From the NCBI GenBank assembly GCA_003022125.1, contig PXQH01000002.1, positions 56,402 through 120,401 of the forward strand: a stretch of DNA of 64,000 nucleotides, read 5' to 3'. Below, in pieces: positions 49,469 through 59,472 of the stretch. How positions within the stretch are numbered: position 1 is the stretch's first letter; every line of letters begins with the position of its first letter. The position numbers and the translations under genes are program-made. The notes beneath the pieces are model-generated. The model was not told the origin of the DNA and did no database searches. It saw nothing but the letters and a program-made list of their open reading frames with translations. The stretch is from Cyanobacteria bacterium QS_8_64_29 (GTDB lineage Bacteria; Cyanobacteriota; Cyanobacteriia; Cyanobacteriales; Rubidibacteraceae).

Positions 49469-49717
49469 ATGAGCCAGGAAATTTTTGAGAAGGTGCAAAA
49501 GATCGTTGCCGAGCAGCTCGAGGTCGATGCCAGCGAGGTTCAGCCTGAGGCCAGCTTTGCCAACGACTTGGGGGCTGACTCGCTAGATACGGTCGAGCTC
49601 GTGATGGCCCTGGAAGAAGAATTCGACATTGAAATTCCGGACGAAGCGGCCGAGAACATTGGGACCGTGCAAGCGGCGGTCGATTACATTAGCGAGAAGG
49701 TTACTGCGTCGGCCTAA
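49469..49717 (+). CDS. acpP: Acyl carrier protein
   Basis: The ATG at 49469 gives an 82-residue acyl carrier. Ser38 in [14 protein letters not shown] carries the phosphopantetheine arm, and the acidic helix-II surface is normal. It supplies fatty acid synthesis. fabF follows after 59 bases. A TAAGAT at 49403-49408 could be its -10. Confidence 0.97.
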   Translation: MSQEIFEKVQKIVAEQLEVDASEVQPEASFANDLGADSLDTVELVMALEEEFDIEIPDEAAENIGTVQAAVDYISEKVTASA

Positions 49718-49776
49718 GGGCGCTGCTGCCCCTAACTGTCCCGGATGCTCGCGGCATCCGCTAGCTAGCGATAGAC

Positions 49777-51027
49777 ATGGCAGATTGGCAACCCAGACGC
49801 GTGGCCGTTACCGGGCTGAGTGCGATCGCCCCAGTAGGGAACACGCTGGAGGCATACTGGGAGGGACTGCTAAACGGGCAAAACGGCATCGCGCCCATCT
49901 CGCACTTCGATGCCTCCGAGCATGCGTGCCGCATCGCCGGGGAAGTTAAAGGCTTCGATCCCAGTCCCTACCTGCAGCGCAAAGAGAGCAAGCGCATGGA
50001 TCGCTTCGCGCAGTTTGCCGTTTGCGCCAGCAAGCAGGCCCTAGCGGACGCGCAACTCGAGATTGACGAGCGTAATGCCGGCCAAATTGCCACCATCATC
50101 GGGACTGGCATTGGCGGCATTAAGGTCCTCGAAGACCAGCAAGCGATCTATCTGTCCCGCGGGCCCGATCGCTGCAGCCCGTTCATGGTGCCGATGATGA
50201 TCGCCAACATGGCTGCCGGCCTGACCGCCATTCACACCGGCGCGCAAGGCCCCAACTCCTGTCCGGTGACAGCCTGCGCGGCCGGTTCTAACGCCGTGGG
50301 TGACGCGTTTCGCACCATCCAGCGCGGCGACGCCCAAGCAGCCATCTGCGGCGGCACCGAGGCTGCCATTACGCCGCTAGCTGTGGCTGGCTTCTCCGCT
50401 GCCAAGGCCCTCTCGGCCAACAACGAGGCTCCCGAGCGCGCCTGCCGCCCCTTTGATCGTGATCGCGATGGGTTCGTCATGGGCGAGGGAGCTGGCATTT
50501 TGATCCTCGAGGAGCTCGAGCACGCCCGCGCGCGCGGGGCCTCCATTTACGCAGAAGTGGTGGGCTATGGCATGACCTGCGATGCCTACCACATGACCTC
50601 CCCCGATCTGAACGGTCAGGGGCCAGCCCGCGCCATCGAGCTAGCCCTCAAAGACGGCGGTATTGCCCCCGAGCAAGTCAGCTACATCAACGCCCACGGC
50701 ACCAGCACCGCCGGCAACGACGCCACCGAAACCCGCGCCATCAAGCAGGCGCTCGGCGATCGCGCCCGCGAGGTCGCTATCAGCTCGACCAAATCCATGA
50801 CCGGTCACCTGCTCGGCGGCGCCGGCGGCATCGAGGCAGTTGCGACGGCCATGGCCACCGCCCGCGATCGCGTGCCGCCGACGATCAACTTGGATGCCCC
50901 CGATCCCGAATGCGACCTCGACTATACCCCGCACGCCAGCCGCGCTCAGCCAGTGGAGGTGGCGCTCTCCAACTCGTTCGGCTTTGGGGGGCACAACGTT
51001 ACGCTAGCCTTGAGAAAATATGCCTAG
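49777..51027 (+). CDS. fabF: 3-oxoacyl-ACP synthase II
   Basis: FabF elongates acyl-ACP with malonyl-ACP. The 416-residue condensing enzyme has its Cys-His-His triad intact: Cys167 (PVTACAAGSNAVGDA), His307 (NAHGTSTAGND) and His344 (SMTGHLLGGAGG). It lies with acpP as a two-gene fatty acid unit. Confidence 0.96.
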   Translation: MADWQPRRVAVTGLSAIAPVGNTLEAYWEGLLNGQNGIAPISHFDASEHACRIAGEVKGFDPSPYLQRKESKRMDRFAQFAVCASKQALADAQLEIDERNAGQIATIIGTGIGGIKVLEDQQAIYLSRGPDRCSPFMVPMMIANMAAGLTAIHTGAQGPNSCPVTACAAGSNAVGDAFRTIQRGDAQAAICGGTEAAITPLAVAGFSAAKALSANNEAPERACRPFDRDRDGFVMGEGAGILILEELEHARARGASIYAEVVGYGMTCDAYHMTSPDLNGQGPARAIELALKDGGIAPEQVSYINAHGTSTAGNDATETRAIKQALGDRAREVAISSTKSMTGHLLGGAGGIEAVATAMATARDRVPPTINLDAPDPECDLDYTPHASRAQPVEVALSNSFGFGGHNVTLALRKYA

Positions 51028-51162
51028 CAGTCTCGAATTCGCGGTGCCAGGTAGGGCACGATGCGCGTTCGAGCCGAGTTTCCCCTACAGCGCTCGCTCG
51101 AGCGTTGCCGCCACCGCACCGGCCTAGCGCTCAACACCATTGCCGTTTAGCCCAACGCAACT

Positions 51163-53166
51163 ATGGTCGCGACCAGCCAATCCCTGGAACAACTCTGTAT
51201 CAACTCGATTCGCTTCCTAGCGGTCGATGCGGTCGAAAAGGCAAGCTCCGGTCACCCGGGACTGCCCATGGGGGCCGCTCCCATGGCATTCGTCCTGTGG
51301 GATCGCTTTTTGCGCCACAATCCCAAAAACCCGGACTGGTTCGATCGTGATCGTTTCGTGCTCTCGGGCGGTCACGGCTGCATGCTGCAGTATGCCCTGC
51401 TCTATTTGACCGGCTATGAGGGCATGACCCTCGACGACATCAAGCAGTTCCGCCAGTGGGAGTCCAAAACGCCAGGCCACCCCGAAAACTTCATGACCGA
51501 AGGGGTCGAGGTGACCACGGGGCCGCTGGGCCAAGGCATCTCCAACGCCGTCGGACTGGCCCTGGCCGAGGCCAACTTGGCCAGCCGCTTCAACCAGCCC
51601 GATTGCAACATCATCGACCACTACACCTACGCCATCGCCAGCGACGGCGACATCATGGAAGGCGTCTCCAGCGAAGCCTGCTCGCTGGCGGGCCACATGG
51701 GGTTGGGCAAACTGGTTGTCCTCTACGATGACAACCACATCTCTATCGACGGGCCCACCGAGCTGGCCTTTAGCGAGGATGTGAATAAGCGCTACGAGGC
51801 CTACGGCTGGCACGTCCAGCACATCGAGGGCGGCAACGAGGATCTGGACGCCATCCACCGCGCGATCGAGAACGCGCAGGCTGCCACGGATCGACCCTCG
51901 CTCATCCGCGTCACCACCACCATCGGCTACGGCTCGCCCAACAAAGCCAACACCCACGAGGTCCACGGGGCACCGCTCGGGGGCGATGAAGTTACTACGA
52001 CCCGCCAGCAGTTGGGGTGGGACTACCCGGAATTCACGGTTCCCGAAGACGCGCTCAACCACTTCCGCCAGGCCGTGGATCGCGGCTCCAAGCTCGAGGC
52101 CGACTGGAACGAGCGCTGGCAGCAGTACCGCACGCGCTACCCCGAAGCAGCGGCAACGCTGGAGCGCCTAATGGCCGGCAAGCTCCCCGAGAGCTGGGAG
52201 AGCACGCTGCCAACCTTCTCCCCAGAAGACAAAAAAGACGCCACGCGGGGATACTCGCAGGGCGTGCTCAACGCCCTCTCGGGCGTCATGCCCGAGCTCA
52301 TCGGTGGCTCCGCCGACTTGGCCCCCTCCAACAAGACCCTGGTCAAAGCCGAAGGCGACTTCAGCAAGCACGACCACGCCGCCCGCAACCTGCGCTTTGG
52401 GGTGCGCGAGCACGGCATGGGGGCCATCTGCAACGGCATTGCCCGGCACGGCGGCCTGATTCCCTATGGGGCGACCTTCACTATCTTTACCGACTACATG
52501 CGGGCCGCCATCCGGCTCTCGGCGCTCTCGCGTACGGGCTCGATTTGGGTCACCACCCACGACTCCATCGGCCTGGGCGAGGACGGCCCCACTCACCAGC
52601 CCATCGAGCAGCTCGCGTCGCTGCGAGCTATGCCCAATCTGACCGTCATTCGCCCTGCTGACGGCAACGAGACCTCGGGGGCCTACAAAGTAGCCATCGA
52701 GCAGCGCAACGCCCCGACGCTGCTGTCGCTCTCGCGCCAGAAAGTCCCCAACTTGCCCGGCACCTCAATTGAGGGGGTCACCAAAGGCGCTTACGTTCTC
52801 TCCGACAGCAACGGGCCGCCCGAGCTGATCCTGATCGGCACGGGCAGCGAGGTGGAACTCTGCCTCCAGGCCGCCCAGCAGTTGCGCGATGAAGGGCGCA
52901 ACGTCCGCGTGGTCTCCATGCCCAGCTGGGAGCTGTTCGACCGGCAGGATGCCGCCTATCGCGAGTCGGTCCTGCCAGCATCGGTAAGCAAGCGCCTGGC
53001 GGTTGAGGCCGGTGCCACCTTCGGCTGGTGCCGCTACGTGGGTACCCAAGGCGATGCCATCGGTATCGATCGCTTTGGCGTCTCCGCGCCCGGCGATGTC
53101 GCTCTCGAGAACTTTGGCTTCACCACCGATAACGTGGTGGCTCGCGCCAAGCAGCTGCTGGGCTAG
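51163..53166 (+). CDS. tktA: Transketolase
   Basis: Transketolase moves two-carbon units between sugars in the Calvin-Benson and pentose phosphate pathways. The 667-residue thiamine enzyme has [14 protein letters not shown], the cofactor motif [18 protein letters not shown] to DDNHISIDG, the second-domain [16 protein letters not shown] and [16 protein letters not shown]. The ATG at 51163 gives the expected N-terminus. It is convergent with aspS. Confidence 0.97.
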   Translation: MVATSQSLEQLCINSIRFLAVDAVEKASSGHPGLPMGAAPMAFVLWDRFLRHNPKNPDWFDRDRFVLSGGHGCMLQYALLYLTGYEGMTLDDIKQFRQWESKTPGHPENFMTEGVEVTTGPLGQGISNAVGLALAEANLASRFNQPDCNIIDHYTYAIASDGDIMEGVSSEACSLAGHMGLGKLVVLYDDNHISIDGPTELAFSEDVNKRYEAYGWHVQHIEGGNEDLDAIHRAIENAQAATDRPSLIRVTTTIGYGSPNKANTHEVHGAPLGGDEVTTTRQQLGWDYPEFTVPEDALNHFRQAVDRGSKLEADWNERWQQYRTRYPEAAATLERLMAGKLPESWESTLPTFSPEDKKDATRGYSQGVLNALSGVMPELIGGSADLAPSNKTLVKAEGDFSKHDHAARNLRFGVREHGMGAICNGIARHGGLIPYGATFTIFTDYMRAAIRLSALSRTGSIWVTTHDSIGLGEDGPTHQPIEQLASLRAMPNLTVIRPADGNETSGAYKVAIEQRNAPTLLSLSRQKVPNLPGTSIEGVTKGAYVLSDSNGPPELILIGTGSEVELCLQAAQQLRDEGRNVRVVSMPSWELFDRQDAAYRESVLPASVSKRLAVEAGATFGWCRYVGTQGDAIGIDRFGVSAPGDVALENFGFTTDNVVARAKQLLG

Positions 53167-53195
53167 CGCAGCCAGCACCGAGTCCAGCTCGATTG

Positions 53196-53219
53196 CTCCC
53201 CTGCCTGCAGGCAGGGGAG
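53196..53219. terminator. Perfect 10-bp hairpin between convergent tkt and aspS
   Basis: CTCCCCTGCC (53196-53205) pairs perfectly with GGCAGGGGAG (53210-53219) around TGCA. Located 30 bases past the tkt stop and 7 before the aspS stop; a bidirectional terminator is likely although the T-tract is short. Confidence 0.55.
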
Positions 53220-53225
53220 TTGACT

Positions 53226-55013
53226 TTAGGTATCCGGCTCTGCGGTCGAGGTCACGTGCAGCTCCTTGAGCTGGCGCTCCTCAACCTCGCTGGGAGCCTC
53301 GGTGAGCGGGCAGGTCCCCTGCTGCGTTTTGGGGAAGGCAATGACATCGCGGATGGAGCACTCGCCCGCCAGCAGCATGGCCAAACGATCCAAGCCGTAG
53401 GCAATGCCGCCGTGCGGCGGGGCGCCGCTATCGAGCGCTTCCAGCAAAAAGCCGAACTGGCGGTAGGCCTGCTCGAGCGGAATGCCGATGGCCTCGAATA
53501 CCTGCTCCTGTACGGCGCGCTGGTGGATGCGCAGGCTGCCCCCGCCAATTTCGACGCCGTTGTAGACCAAATCGTAGGCCTGGGCCCGGGCCGTTTTGAG
53601 ATCGCCCAGGTCATCGGGATGGGGAGCCGTAAACGGGTGATGCAGCGGTTCCAGGCGCTTTTCCTCTGGGTTCCACTCAAATAGGGGGAAATCCACAATC
53701 CAGAGCAGCTGCGGTTGGCGATCGTCGATGAGCTCGAGCTCGGCGCCCAGCGTTTGCCGCAGCGCGTGCAGGGTCTGGTTGACCGTAACGGCATCGCCGG
53801 CCCCGAACAGCAGCAGATCGCCGGGCTGGGCCTCCGCGCGCTCCAGGATTTGGTTTTGTTGCGCCGCGCTCAAGTTGCTCTCGAGCGCCCCGATGGTCTC
53901 AATGGCGTTGCCCTCGCGCACGCGCATGTAGGCGAGCCCCTTGGCCCCTGCCTCGCTGGCCACGTTGAATAGGTCGCCGCCCGGCTTGATGCGCACGTTG
54001 GCAATGCTCTCGTTGCCGCCGGGTACGGGCAATACCTTGACGATGCCGCCGCTGCTGACGGCATCGGCAAAGACTTTAAAGCCGCAGTTCGCGACAATAT
54101 CGGAGATATTGGCGAGTTCTAGGCCAAAGCGCGTATCGGGTCGGTCGGTGCCGTAGCGCGCCATGGCTTCGTTGTAGCTCAGGCGTGGGAACGGGCGCGG
54201 CAGCTCGATGCCGCTAACGGTACGGAACACGTGGGCAATCAGGGCTTCGTTGAGCTCTAGGAGCTGGGCCTGGGAGACAAAGCTGGCCTCCAGATCGAGC
54301 TGGCTGAACTCGGGCTGGCGGTCGGCGCGCAAGTCCTCGTCGCGGAAGCAGCGCGCGATCTGGTAGTAGCGCTCGAAGCCTGAGACCATCAGCAGCTGCT
54401 TGAACAGCTGCGGCGACTGTGGCAGCGCGTACCACTTGCCGGGATTGAGCCGCGAGGGGACCAGGTAGTCGCGCGCGCCCTCAGGGGTGGAGCGCGTCAG
54501 GATGGGCGTCTCGACCTCGACAAAGCCGGCTTCGTCTTCCAGAAAGCGGCGGATCGCCTTGACGACCTGATGGCGCAAGTGCAAGTTGCGATTGAGCCGC
54601 TCGCGGCGCAAATCCAGATAGCGATACTGCAGCCGCAAGGTCTCGCGTGCCGTTTCGGTTTCGGTGGCCGAGACCTGCAGCGGGAGCTGCTTGCCCACAC
54701 TGTTGAGGAGCTCGATGCGATCGGCATAGACCTCCACTTCGCCGGTGGCGAGCTTGGGATTGACTGACTCGGACGGACGTTGGCTGACGCGCCCGGCAAC
54801 GCGCACGACGTATTCGTTGCGCAGCCCATCCGCCGGTTCGTAGGACTCGGGCGTCCGCTCCGGATCGCTAACGACCTGCACGATGCCGCTGCGATCGCGC
54901 AGGTCTAAAAAGATCACGCCCCCGTGGTCGCGGCGGCGATCGACCCAGCCGCAGAGCGTTACGGTCTCGCCAGCTTGAGCAGCGCGCAGCTCGCCGCAGT
55001 AGTGCGTTCGCAT
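53226..55013 (-). CDS. aspS: Aspartyl-tRNA synthetase
   Basis: The 595-residue bacterial-type class II enzyme has an N-terminal OB domain ([24 protein letters not shown]) and then motif 1 ([20 protein letters not shown]), motif 2 ([18 protein letters not shown]), the bacterial insertion domain and motif 3 ([12 protein letters not shown]). It starts at ATG 55013. Whether it is discriminating or also charges tRNA-Asn cannot be told from this window. Confidence 0.96.
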   Translation of the reverse strand: MRTHYCGELRAAQAGETVTLCGWVDRRRDHGGVIFLDLRDRSGIVQVVSDPERTPESYEPADGLRNEYVVRVAGRVSQRPSESVNPKLATGEVEVYADRIELLNSVGKQLPLQVSATETETARETLRLQYRYLDLRRERLNRNLHLRHQVVKAIRRFLEDEAGFVEVETPILTRSTPEGARDYLVPSRLNPGKWYALPQSPQLFKQLLMVSGFERYYQIARCFRDEDLRADRQPEFSQLDLEASFVSQAQLLELNEALIAHVFRTVSGIELPRPFPRLSYNEAMARYGTDRPDTRFGLELANISDIVANCGFKVFADAVSSGGIVKVLPVPGGNESIANVRIKPGGDLFNVASEAGAKGLAYMRVREGNAIETIGALESNLSAAQQNQILERAEAQPGDLLLFGAGDAVTVNQTLHALRQTLGAELELIDDRQPQLLWIVDFPLFEWNPEEKRLEPLHHPFTAPHPDDLGDLKTARAQAYDLVYNGVEIGGGSLRIHQRAVQEQVFEAIGIPLEQAYRQFGFLLEALDSGAPPHGGIAYGLDRLAMLLAGECSIRDVIAFPKTQQGTCPLTEAPSEVEERQLKELHVTSTAEPDT

Positions 55014-55098
55014 AAACCTCGAGTGTCAGAGCTTGCTAGCCACCGGCAGCCGCCCATTATCCAGCATTAGCCCCGCCGGTTGCAGCGGCCCCCGACGC

Positions 55099-55124
55099 AA
55101 AAAACCGGGTGCGCCAGCACCCGG
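55099..55124 (-). terminator. Rho-independent terminator after tRNA-His
   Basis: On the minus strand an 8-base stem (CCGGGTGC with GCACCCGG, 55105-55124) with a 4-base loop is followed by six T (55104-55099). It lies 22 bases past the 3' end of tRNA-His and before the aspS start. Confidence 0.85.
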
Positions 55125-55145
55125 ATCCAAAAGTTTAGCTAGCAG

Positions 55146-55219
55146 GGCGAACGATGGGATTCGAACCCACGAATAGTGGAACCACAATCCACCGCCTTAA
55201 CCGCTTGGCGACGTTCGCC
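55146..55219 (-). tRNA. tRNA-His (GUG anticodon)
   Basis: The cloverleaf is complete. The anticodon arm GTGGA-TTGTGGT-TCCAC gives anticodon GTG. Acceptor GCGAACG pairs with CGTTCGC, and the extra 5' G (G-1, at 55219) faces the discriminator C, a hallmark of tRNA-His. The T arm GTGGG-TTCGAAT-CCCAT is normal. CCA is not encoded. Confidence 0.94.
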
Positions 55220-55280
55220 GCGCATCTAGGCTACTATAGCACCTCAATTGGGAGCGTGGGGTCGTAGGAGGGGACAGGGC

Positions 55281-55667
55281 ATGCGGATGGTGCCGCTCGC
55301 ATTGCCGGCTGCGGGCTTGGCTGCGCTGGCCGCAGCAATGGCCGCCACCAACCCGGATCGGGTGGCCTACGAACGCTACGCCACCCAGCGCCTGTCGCGC
55401 TACCTCAAAACTGACCTTTGCCCGCAAGCCTCGGCGGCGGGCGGCAAGAGGTGGCCGGCGTGGTTGCAGCGCCAGTGCGATCGCGCCGTCGAGTCCGGCC
55501 AGCCCCAAATCCGCCGCGCCATCGCCCAGGCCACCGAGTGCCAAGACTGGGTGCTGTTCAGCATTTACCGGACCGAGCTCTCGGCTTCCCCCATCGGGCC
55601 AGCCTATCGGGTCGCCACCGTGGGCGCGTTCCAACAGTTCGTCACCTACCGAGTGCAGCGGCCTTAG
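55281..55667 (+). CDS. DUF4359 family protein
   Basis: The ATG at 55281, behind AGGAGGGG, gives 128 residues. A hydrophobic leader (MVPLALPAAGLAALAAAMAA) ends just before TNPDRVAYERYATQRL, the typical DUF4359 opening; DLCPQ, CDRAVES and CQDWVLFSIYRTEL follow, with several conserved cysteines. These cyanobacterial proteins are of unknown function and probably exported or membrane-anchored. It is convergent with the hemW-like gene. Confidence 0.75.
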   Translation: MRMVPLALPAAGLAALAAAMAATNPDRVAYERYATQRLSRYLKTDLCPQASAAGGKRWPAWLQRQCDRAVESGQPQIRRAIAQATECQDWVLFSIYRTELSASPIGPAYRVATVGAFQQFVTYRVQRP

Positions 55668-55680
55668 CCCCAATAGCCCC

Positions 55681-56967
55681 CTACTCGAGCTGGGCGAACA
55701 GATCGGCCAAGACCGCATTGGAGACCAAAAACCCTTCAGGGTCGCTCAGGCGCAACCGCCCTTGAGCTGGCACCGGCTGGCCGTTCTCGAGGGCAACGGC
55801 TCGGCCGCTGGCATCGAGCGCCTCGATCCAACCGCGCTGGTTGTGGTGCTGCAGGATGGGCTCAATTCGGTGCAGCGCGGGCGAGCTGCAGTGCTGGCGC
55901 AGCCAACGCAGGCGGATGCCTTCGCGCAGGCGCAGCCCCAACATTAAGCCCTCGAGCAGGTCATCGGCCTCGGGGGCCGACGCTCGCGATGGTTGCCAAC
56001 CGTGGCGCTGCAACTGCCAGACCCAGGCGTAGTAGCGGCGCCGCGTGACCGGTCGCGTCAGCCGTTGCCCGCCCACGCGATCGCTGGCCCCCATACCTAG
56101 ACCGTAGAAAGGCCGGTTCTCCCAATACTGGCGATTGTGGCGGCACTGGTAGCCGGGCAGGGCATAGTTGGCGATTTCGTAGTGGGTATAGCCTGCTGCA
56201 GTGAGCGTGCGCTGCGCCTGGCGATACATTTGGGCGGCCGCGTCCTCACTCGGTAGCGGCGGCCGGTTGGGAGACAGCTGGCGCCCGAAGGGGGTCTCGG
56301 GCTCGAGCGTTAGGCCGTAACAGGAAAGGTGCGTCGGGCCCAGGCGCACGGCCTCAGTTAGCGACGCTTGCCACTGGGTCTGGCTTTGGTGGGGCAGGCC
56401 GAAGATCAAATCCAGGCTGAGGTTAGAGAAGCCGGCACGCTGGATGCAATCGAGGGCCGCATACGTATCGGCAAGCGAATGCGCCCGCCCGCAGACAGCG
56501 AGCAGCTCGCCCTGAAAGGCCTGGACGCCCAAGCTCAGGCGGTTGACCCCGGCTGCCCCATAGCCGCGCAGGCGCTCGGTGTTGAAGGTGCCCGGATCCA
56601 CCTCCATCGAGATCTCAGCATCGGCCGCTAGGCCAAAGCGGCGATCGAGGCGCGTTAGGAGGTCGCCCACCTGCTGAGGCGATAGCAACGAAGGGGTTCC
56701 ACCCCCCAAAAAAACGGTCTCCAGCGGCACGCCTGAAGGCGGTGTTGCCGCGATTTCTTGGCCCAGAACCGCAACGTAGTGCGCCAGGGTATGGCGCGCG
56801 CCGTTGAGGGGGCGATCACCGACCACCGAAACGGGAAAATCGCAATAGTAGCAGCGGCGGTGGCAGAACGGAACGTGCAGGTAAGCTGCGCGGATGAACT
56901 CGCCCTGTCCCCGTTCGCAATGCTGGCTCTGGTGCGAGCGAAAACGGCTCGCTATGTCAGTTGCCAT
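55681..56967 (-). CDS. hemW: HemW-like radical SAM protein
   Basis: This 428-residue radical SAM protein has the cluster motif PFCHRRCYYCDFPVS with Cys35, Cys39 and Cys42, then VFLGGGTPSLLSPQQV and SMEVDPGTFN. This is the HemN-like group now called HemW, which in other bacteria binds and transfers haem rather than oxidising coproporphyrinogen; it is often misannotated as HemN. The N-terminal residues 1-25 are variable. It starts divergently from the PIN-TRAM gene. Confidence 0.85.
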   Translation of the reverse strand: MATDIASRFRSHQSQHCERGQGEFIRAAYLHVPFCHRRCYYCDFPVSVVGDRPLNGARHTLAHYVAVLGQEIAATPPSGVPLETVFLGGGTPSLLSPQQVGDLLTRLDRRFGLAADAEISMEVDPGTFNTERLRGYGAAGVNRLSLGVQAFQGELLAVCGRAHSLADTYAALDCIQRAGFSNLSLDLIFGLPHQSQTQWQASLTEAVRLGPTHLSCYGLTLEPETPFGRQLSPNRPPLPSEDAAAQMYRQAQRTLTAAGYTHYEIANYALPGYQCRHNRQYWENRPFYGLGMGASDRVGGQRLTRPVTRRRYYAWVWQLQRHGWQPSRASAPEADDLLEGLMLGLRLREGIRLRWLRQHCSSPALHRIEPILQHHNQRGWIEALDASGRAVALENGQPVPAQGRLRLSDPEGFLVSNAVLADLFAQLE

Positions 56968-57067
56968 GCCCGGGCAGTGGGAAGCAACGGCTAAGCCTCA
57001 TTCGCAATTGCTGGCTGCCGATATAATTGATAAACAATACCGCTACGCTCGTGCAGCCAGAATCGCC

Positions 57068-58147
57068 ATGATTGATGCCATTATTATTATTGTTTTTATC
57101 TTAGCAGGGGCGGGCCTGGGCTTCGACAGCGTAGCGCTTTTGCCGGAGCGGGTGCTGGAGCCGGTAACGGATGTAGGCGGACTGCGATGGGTGGTTGCCG
57201 GCTTTGGCGCGTTGGTAGGGGGCGCCTCAGGCTTGGGCGCTCAGGCTGTCTATCGGCGCTTGGAAGCCCAAGCGCGCAATACCCCTGTTGCCGTCATTCT
57301 GACCCGCTCGGCGGGACTGGCCTTGGGGTTGCTGTTGGCCAATTTAATGTTATTGCCGCTGTTTTTGCTGCCCATACCGGCTGAGCTGGGGTTGCTCAAG
57401 CCGTTTTTGGCAATTGTGGGTAGTTTGATTTTTGCGGTTTTGGGGGTGAGTTTGGCCGATACGCACGGCCGGACGTTTTTGCGCTCGATCGATTCCAACA
57501 GTGTCAAATCGATTTTGGTGGCCGAGGGAACGCTCAAACCGGCCTCAACCAAAGTCCTGGACACGAGCTGCATTATCGACGGCCGCATTGAAGAGTTGCT
57601 CGAGACCGGTTTTATTGAGGGGCAGATCCTCGTTCCGCCTTTTGTGCTCGACGAGCTGCAGCGATTGGCCGATGCACCCAACGACAGCAAGCGCGCGCGC
57701 GGACGCCGCGGCTTGGACATTCTCAAGCGGATGCGCGAGAACCACGCGGATCGGATTGCCATCCATATCTCGGACTACCAGGAGGTGCCCGCAGTCGATG
57801 CCAAGCTGGTGCGCTTTGCCCAGGAAATTGATGGCACGCTGCTAACGACCGACTACAATCTCAACAAGGTGGCCGACTTACAGCAAGTCCCCGTCCTGAA
57901 CGTCAATGACTTGGCCCAAGCCCTGCGTCCAATCTACGTGCCCGGCGACACGCTAGAGCTCAAAATTCTGAAAGAAGGGAAAGAACCAGAACAAGGTGTC
58001 GGTTACCTCGAGGATGGCACGATGGTGGTCGTCGAAGACGCGCAAGCCTACGTCGGTGGCGAGCTGCCCGTCGTGGTCACCTCGGCGCTGCAAACCTCAG
58101 CCGGCCGCATGATTTTTGCCAAACCCAAGGCCTCAGTGGCCGCTTGA
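57068..58147 (+). CDS. PIN-TRAM domain membrane protein (YacL-like)
   Basis: The ATG at 57068 gives 359 residues. Four membrane segments fill the first 140 residues; the PIN nuclease-like domain follows with VLDTSCIIDGRIEELLETGF, ILVPPFVLDELQRLAD, RGRRGLDIL and LLTTDYNLNKVA, keeping the acidic residues that bind metal. A C-terminal TRAM domain (DTLELKILKEGKEPEQGVGY) would bind RNA. The family is widespread in cyanobacteria and Firmicutes; the substrate is unknown. Confidence 0.88.
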   Translation: MIDAIIIIVFILAGAGLGFDSVALLPERVLEPVTDVGGLRWVVAGFGALVGGASGLGAQAVYRRLEAQARNTPVAVILTRSAGLALGLLLANLMLLPLFLLPIPAELGLLKPFLAIVGSLIFAVLGVSLADTHGRTFLRSIDSNSVKSILVAEGTLKPASTKVLDTSCIIDGRIEELLETGFIEGQILVPPFVLDELQRLADAPNDSKRARGRRGLDILKRMRENHADRIAIHISDYQEVPAVDAKLVRFAQEIDGTLLTTDYNLNKVADLQQVPVLNVNDLAQALRPIYVPGDTLELKILKEGKEPEQGVGYLEDGTMVVVEDAQAYVGGELPVVVTSALQTSAGRMIFAKPKASVAA

Positions 58148-58225
58148 TGGCGCGATTGCCAGCCATTGGGGCGCCGTAGTAATGTGGCTGCCGGCGCTAG
58201 TTTTGCCGCGGCAGGTAGCGGCTGT

Positions 58226-59439
58226 ATGCCCGATGCCCCCAAGGCCAAGCTGCCAGTACCGCTGGCCGATCGCATTCCTAGCGGTCGAATGCCACTTTTG
58301 GCGCTACTGCTGGCAGCTGCCTGCTTGACTAGCCTAACCGGCAGCGCTTTTGCCCCCGTTTTTCCCGATGCCGTTGCAGGGCTCGAGCTCGATCCGCGCT
58401 GGGCAGGCATGCTCGTTAGTATGCCCAAGCTAACCCTAGCTTTGGCAGCACCGCTGCTAGGAGCCTTGGCAGCTCGCATCGGCCAGTTTCGCGTCCTGGT
58501 GGCATCGCTAGTTAGCTTTGCCGTGTTTGGCATGGCGGGTGCCCTCGCCCAAACGTTTGGAACGCTTGCGATGGCGCGTGGCCTGGTTGGAGCGGCTAGT
58601 GGTGGCATTTCGGCAGCCGGGCTGGGAGTGGTCGGACGCTGGTTCTCGGGCACAACGCGATCGCGGCTGATCGGCTATACGGCCAGTGCCATTGCTGCTA
58701 CGAGCATCCTGTTTCCGCTGCTAGCAGGATGGTTGGGCTCGTTCCACTGGCGCTATGCCTTCGGCCTCTATGGTTTGGCTTTGCCCGTTGCTTTTGCCCT
58801 CGCCATAGCAGCTCGCTCGCCAGCCAATGCCTCGGCCGCCCGCGGAGAAGCAATCCAAATCCGCCACCTGCTGGGTGCCTTGCGAGCACCTGGTGTTTTG
58901 TCCGTGCTAGTGGCGCTGTTTGGGGCTTCGGCCGTTTTCTACACCGCAATTGTCTATGCTCCCCTTTACTTTCAAGCGGCGATTGGTGCCGATGCCATGC
59001 TCAACGGCACGATTTTGGCTGCACGGGCTGTGGGAGCTGCCCTTATATCGGCGGTCGGGGCAGCTCGGATGGTACGGCAGTTCGGTACGAGTGCAACGCT
59101 AAGTACCGGTTGGGGGCTAATGGCACTCACCCTAGCTATCATTCCGTTGCTGGCAACCCCGCAGGTGGCGCTGTTGGCAGCGTTCGGGTTTGGCATCGGA
59201 TTTGGCCTGATCGTGCCCAATCTCTACGACATGCTTGCCGAGCGCATCGCCTGGGAGCAGCGTGCCACCTTGCTGTCGTTAGCCCCCGGCCTTGCCGCAC
59301 TAGGCCAATTTGGCTCGCCGCTGATATTCGGCCCAGTCTGGCAATCCGGCGGCGAGCGGGTTTTTTTTTCGCTGCCGCCGTGGCGCTCGCCCTGGGCGTA
59401 CTGCAACTGGTGGGGGATAAAGCCACGTTGCAGCGCTAG
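58226..59439 (+). pseudogene. MFS transporter with a frameshift in a T9 run
   Basis: The MFS transporter has about 12 helices: MPLLALLLAAACLTSLTGSAF, the loop VGRWFSGTTRSRLIGYT and a late LAAFGFGIGFGLIVPNLYD are typical. The likely start is ATG 58226. At 59361-59369 nine T make the frame run into VFFSLPPWRSPW and on to 59476; a tenth T would give VFFFAAAVALALGVLQLVG and end at 59439, which is the natural last helix. The shipped substance is unknown. It is the last GC-rich gene before the AT-richer island and stops 33 bases before GH3. Confidence 0.75.
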
Positions 59440-59472
59440 CAAGGGTGCGAACTTGATGGAGGCGCCAGCCCC

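Noticed and set aside
51217..52062. Minus-strand frame of 281 codons opposite tkt
   Set aside because: Shadow of transketolase; no start signal and no family.
55681..56967. Oxygen-independent coproporphyrinogen oxidase HemN
   Set aside because: The length and the shape of the cluster motif fit the HemW subgroup, which lacks the HemN N-terminal region.
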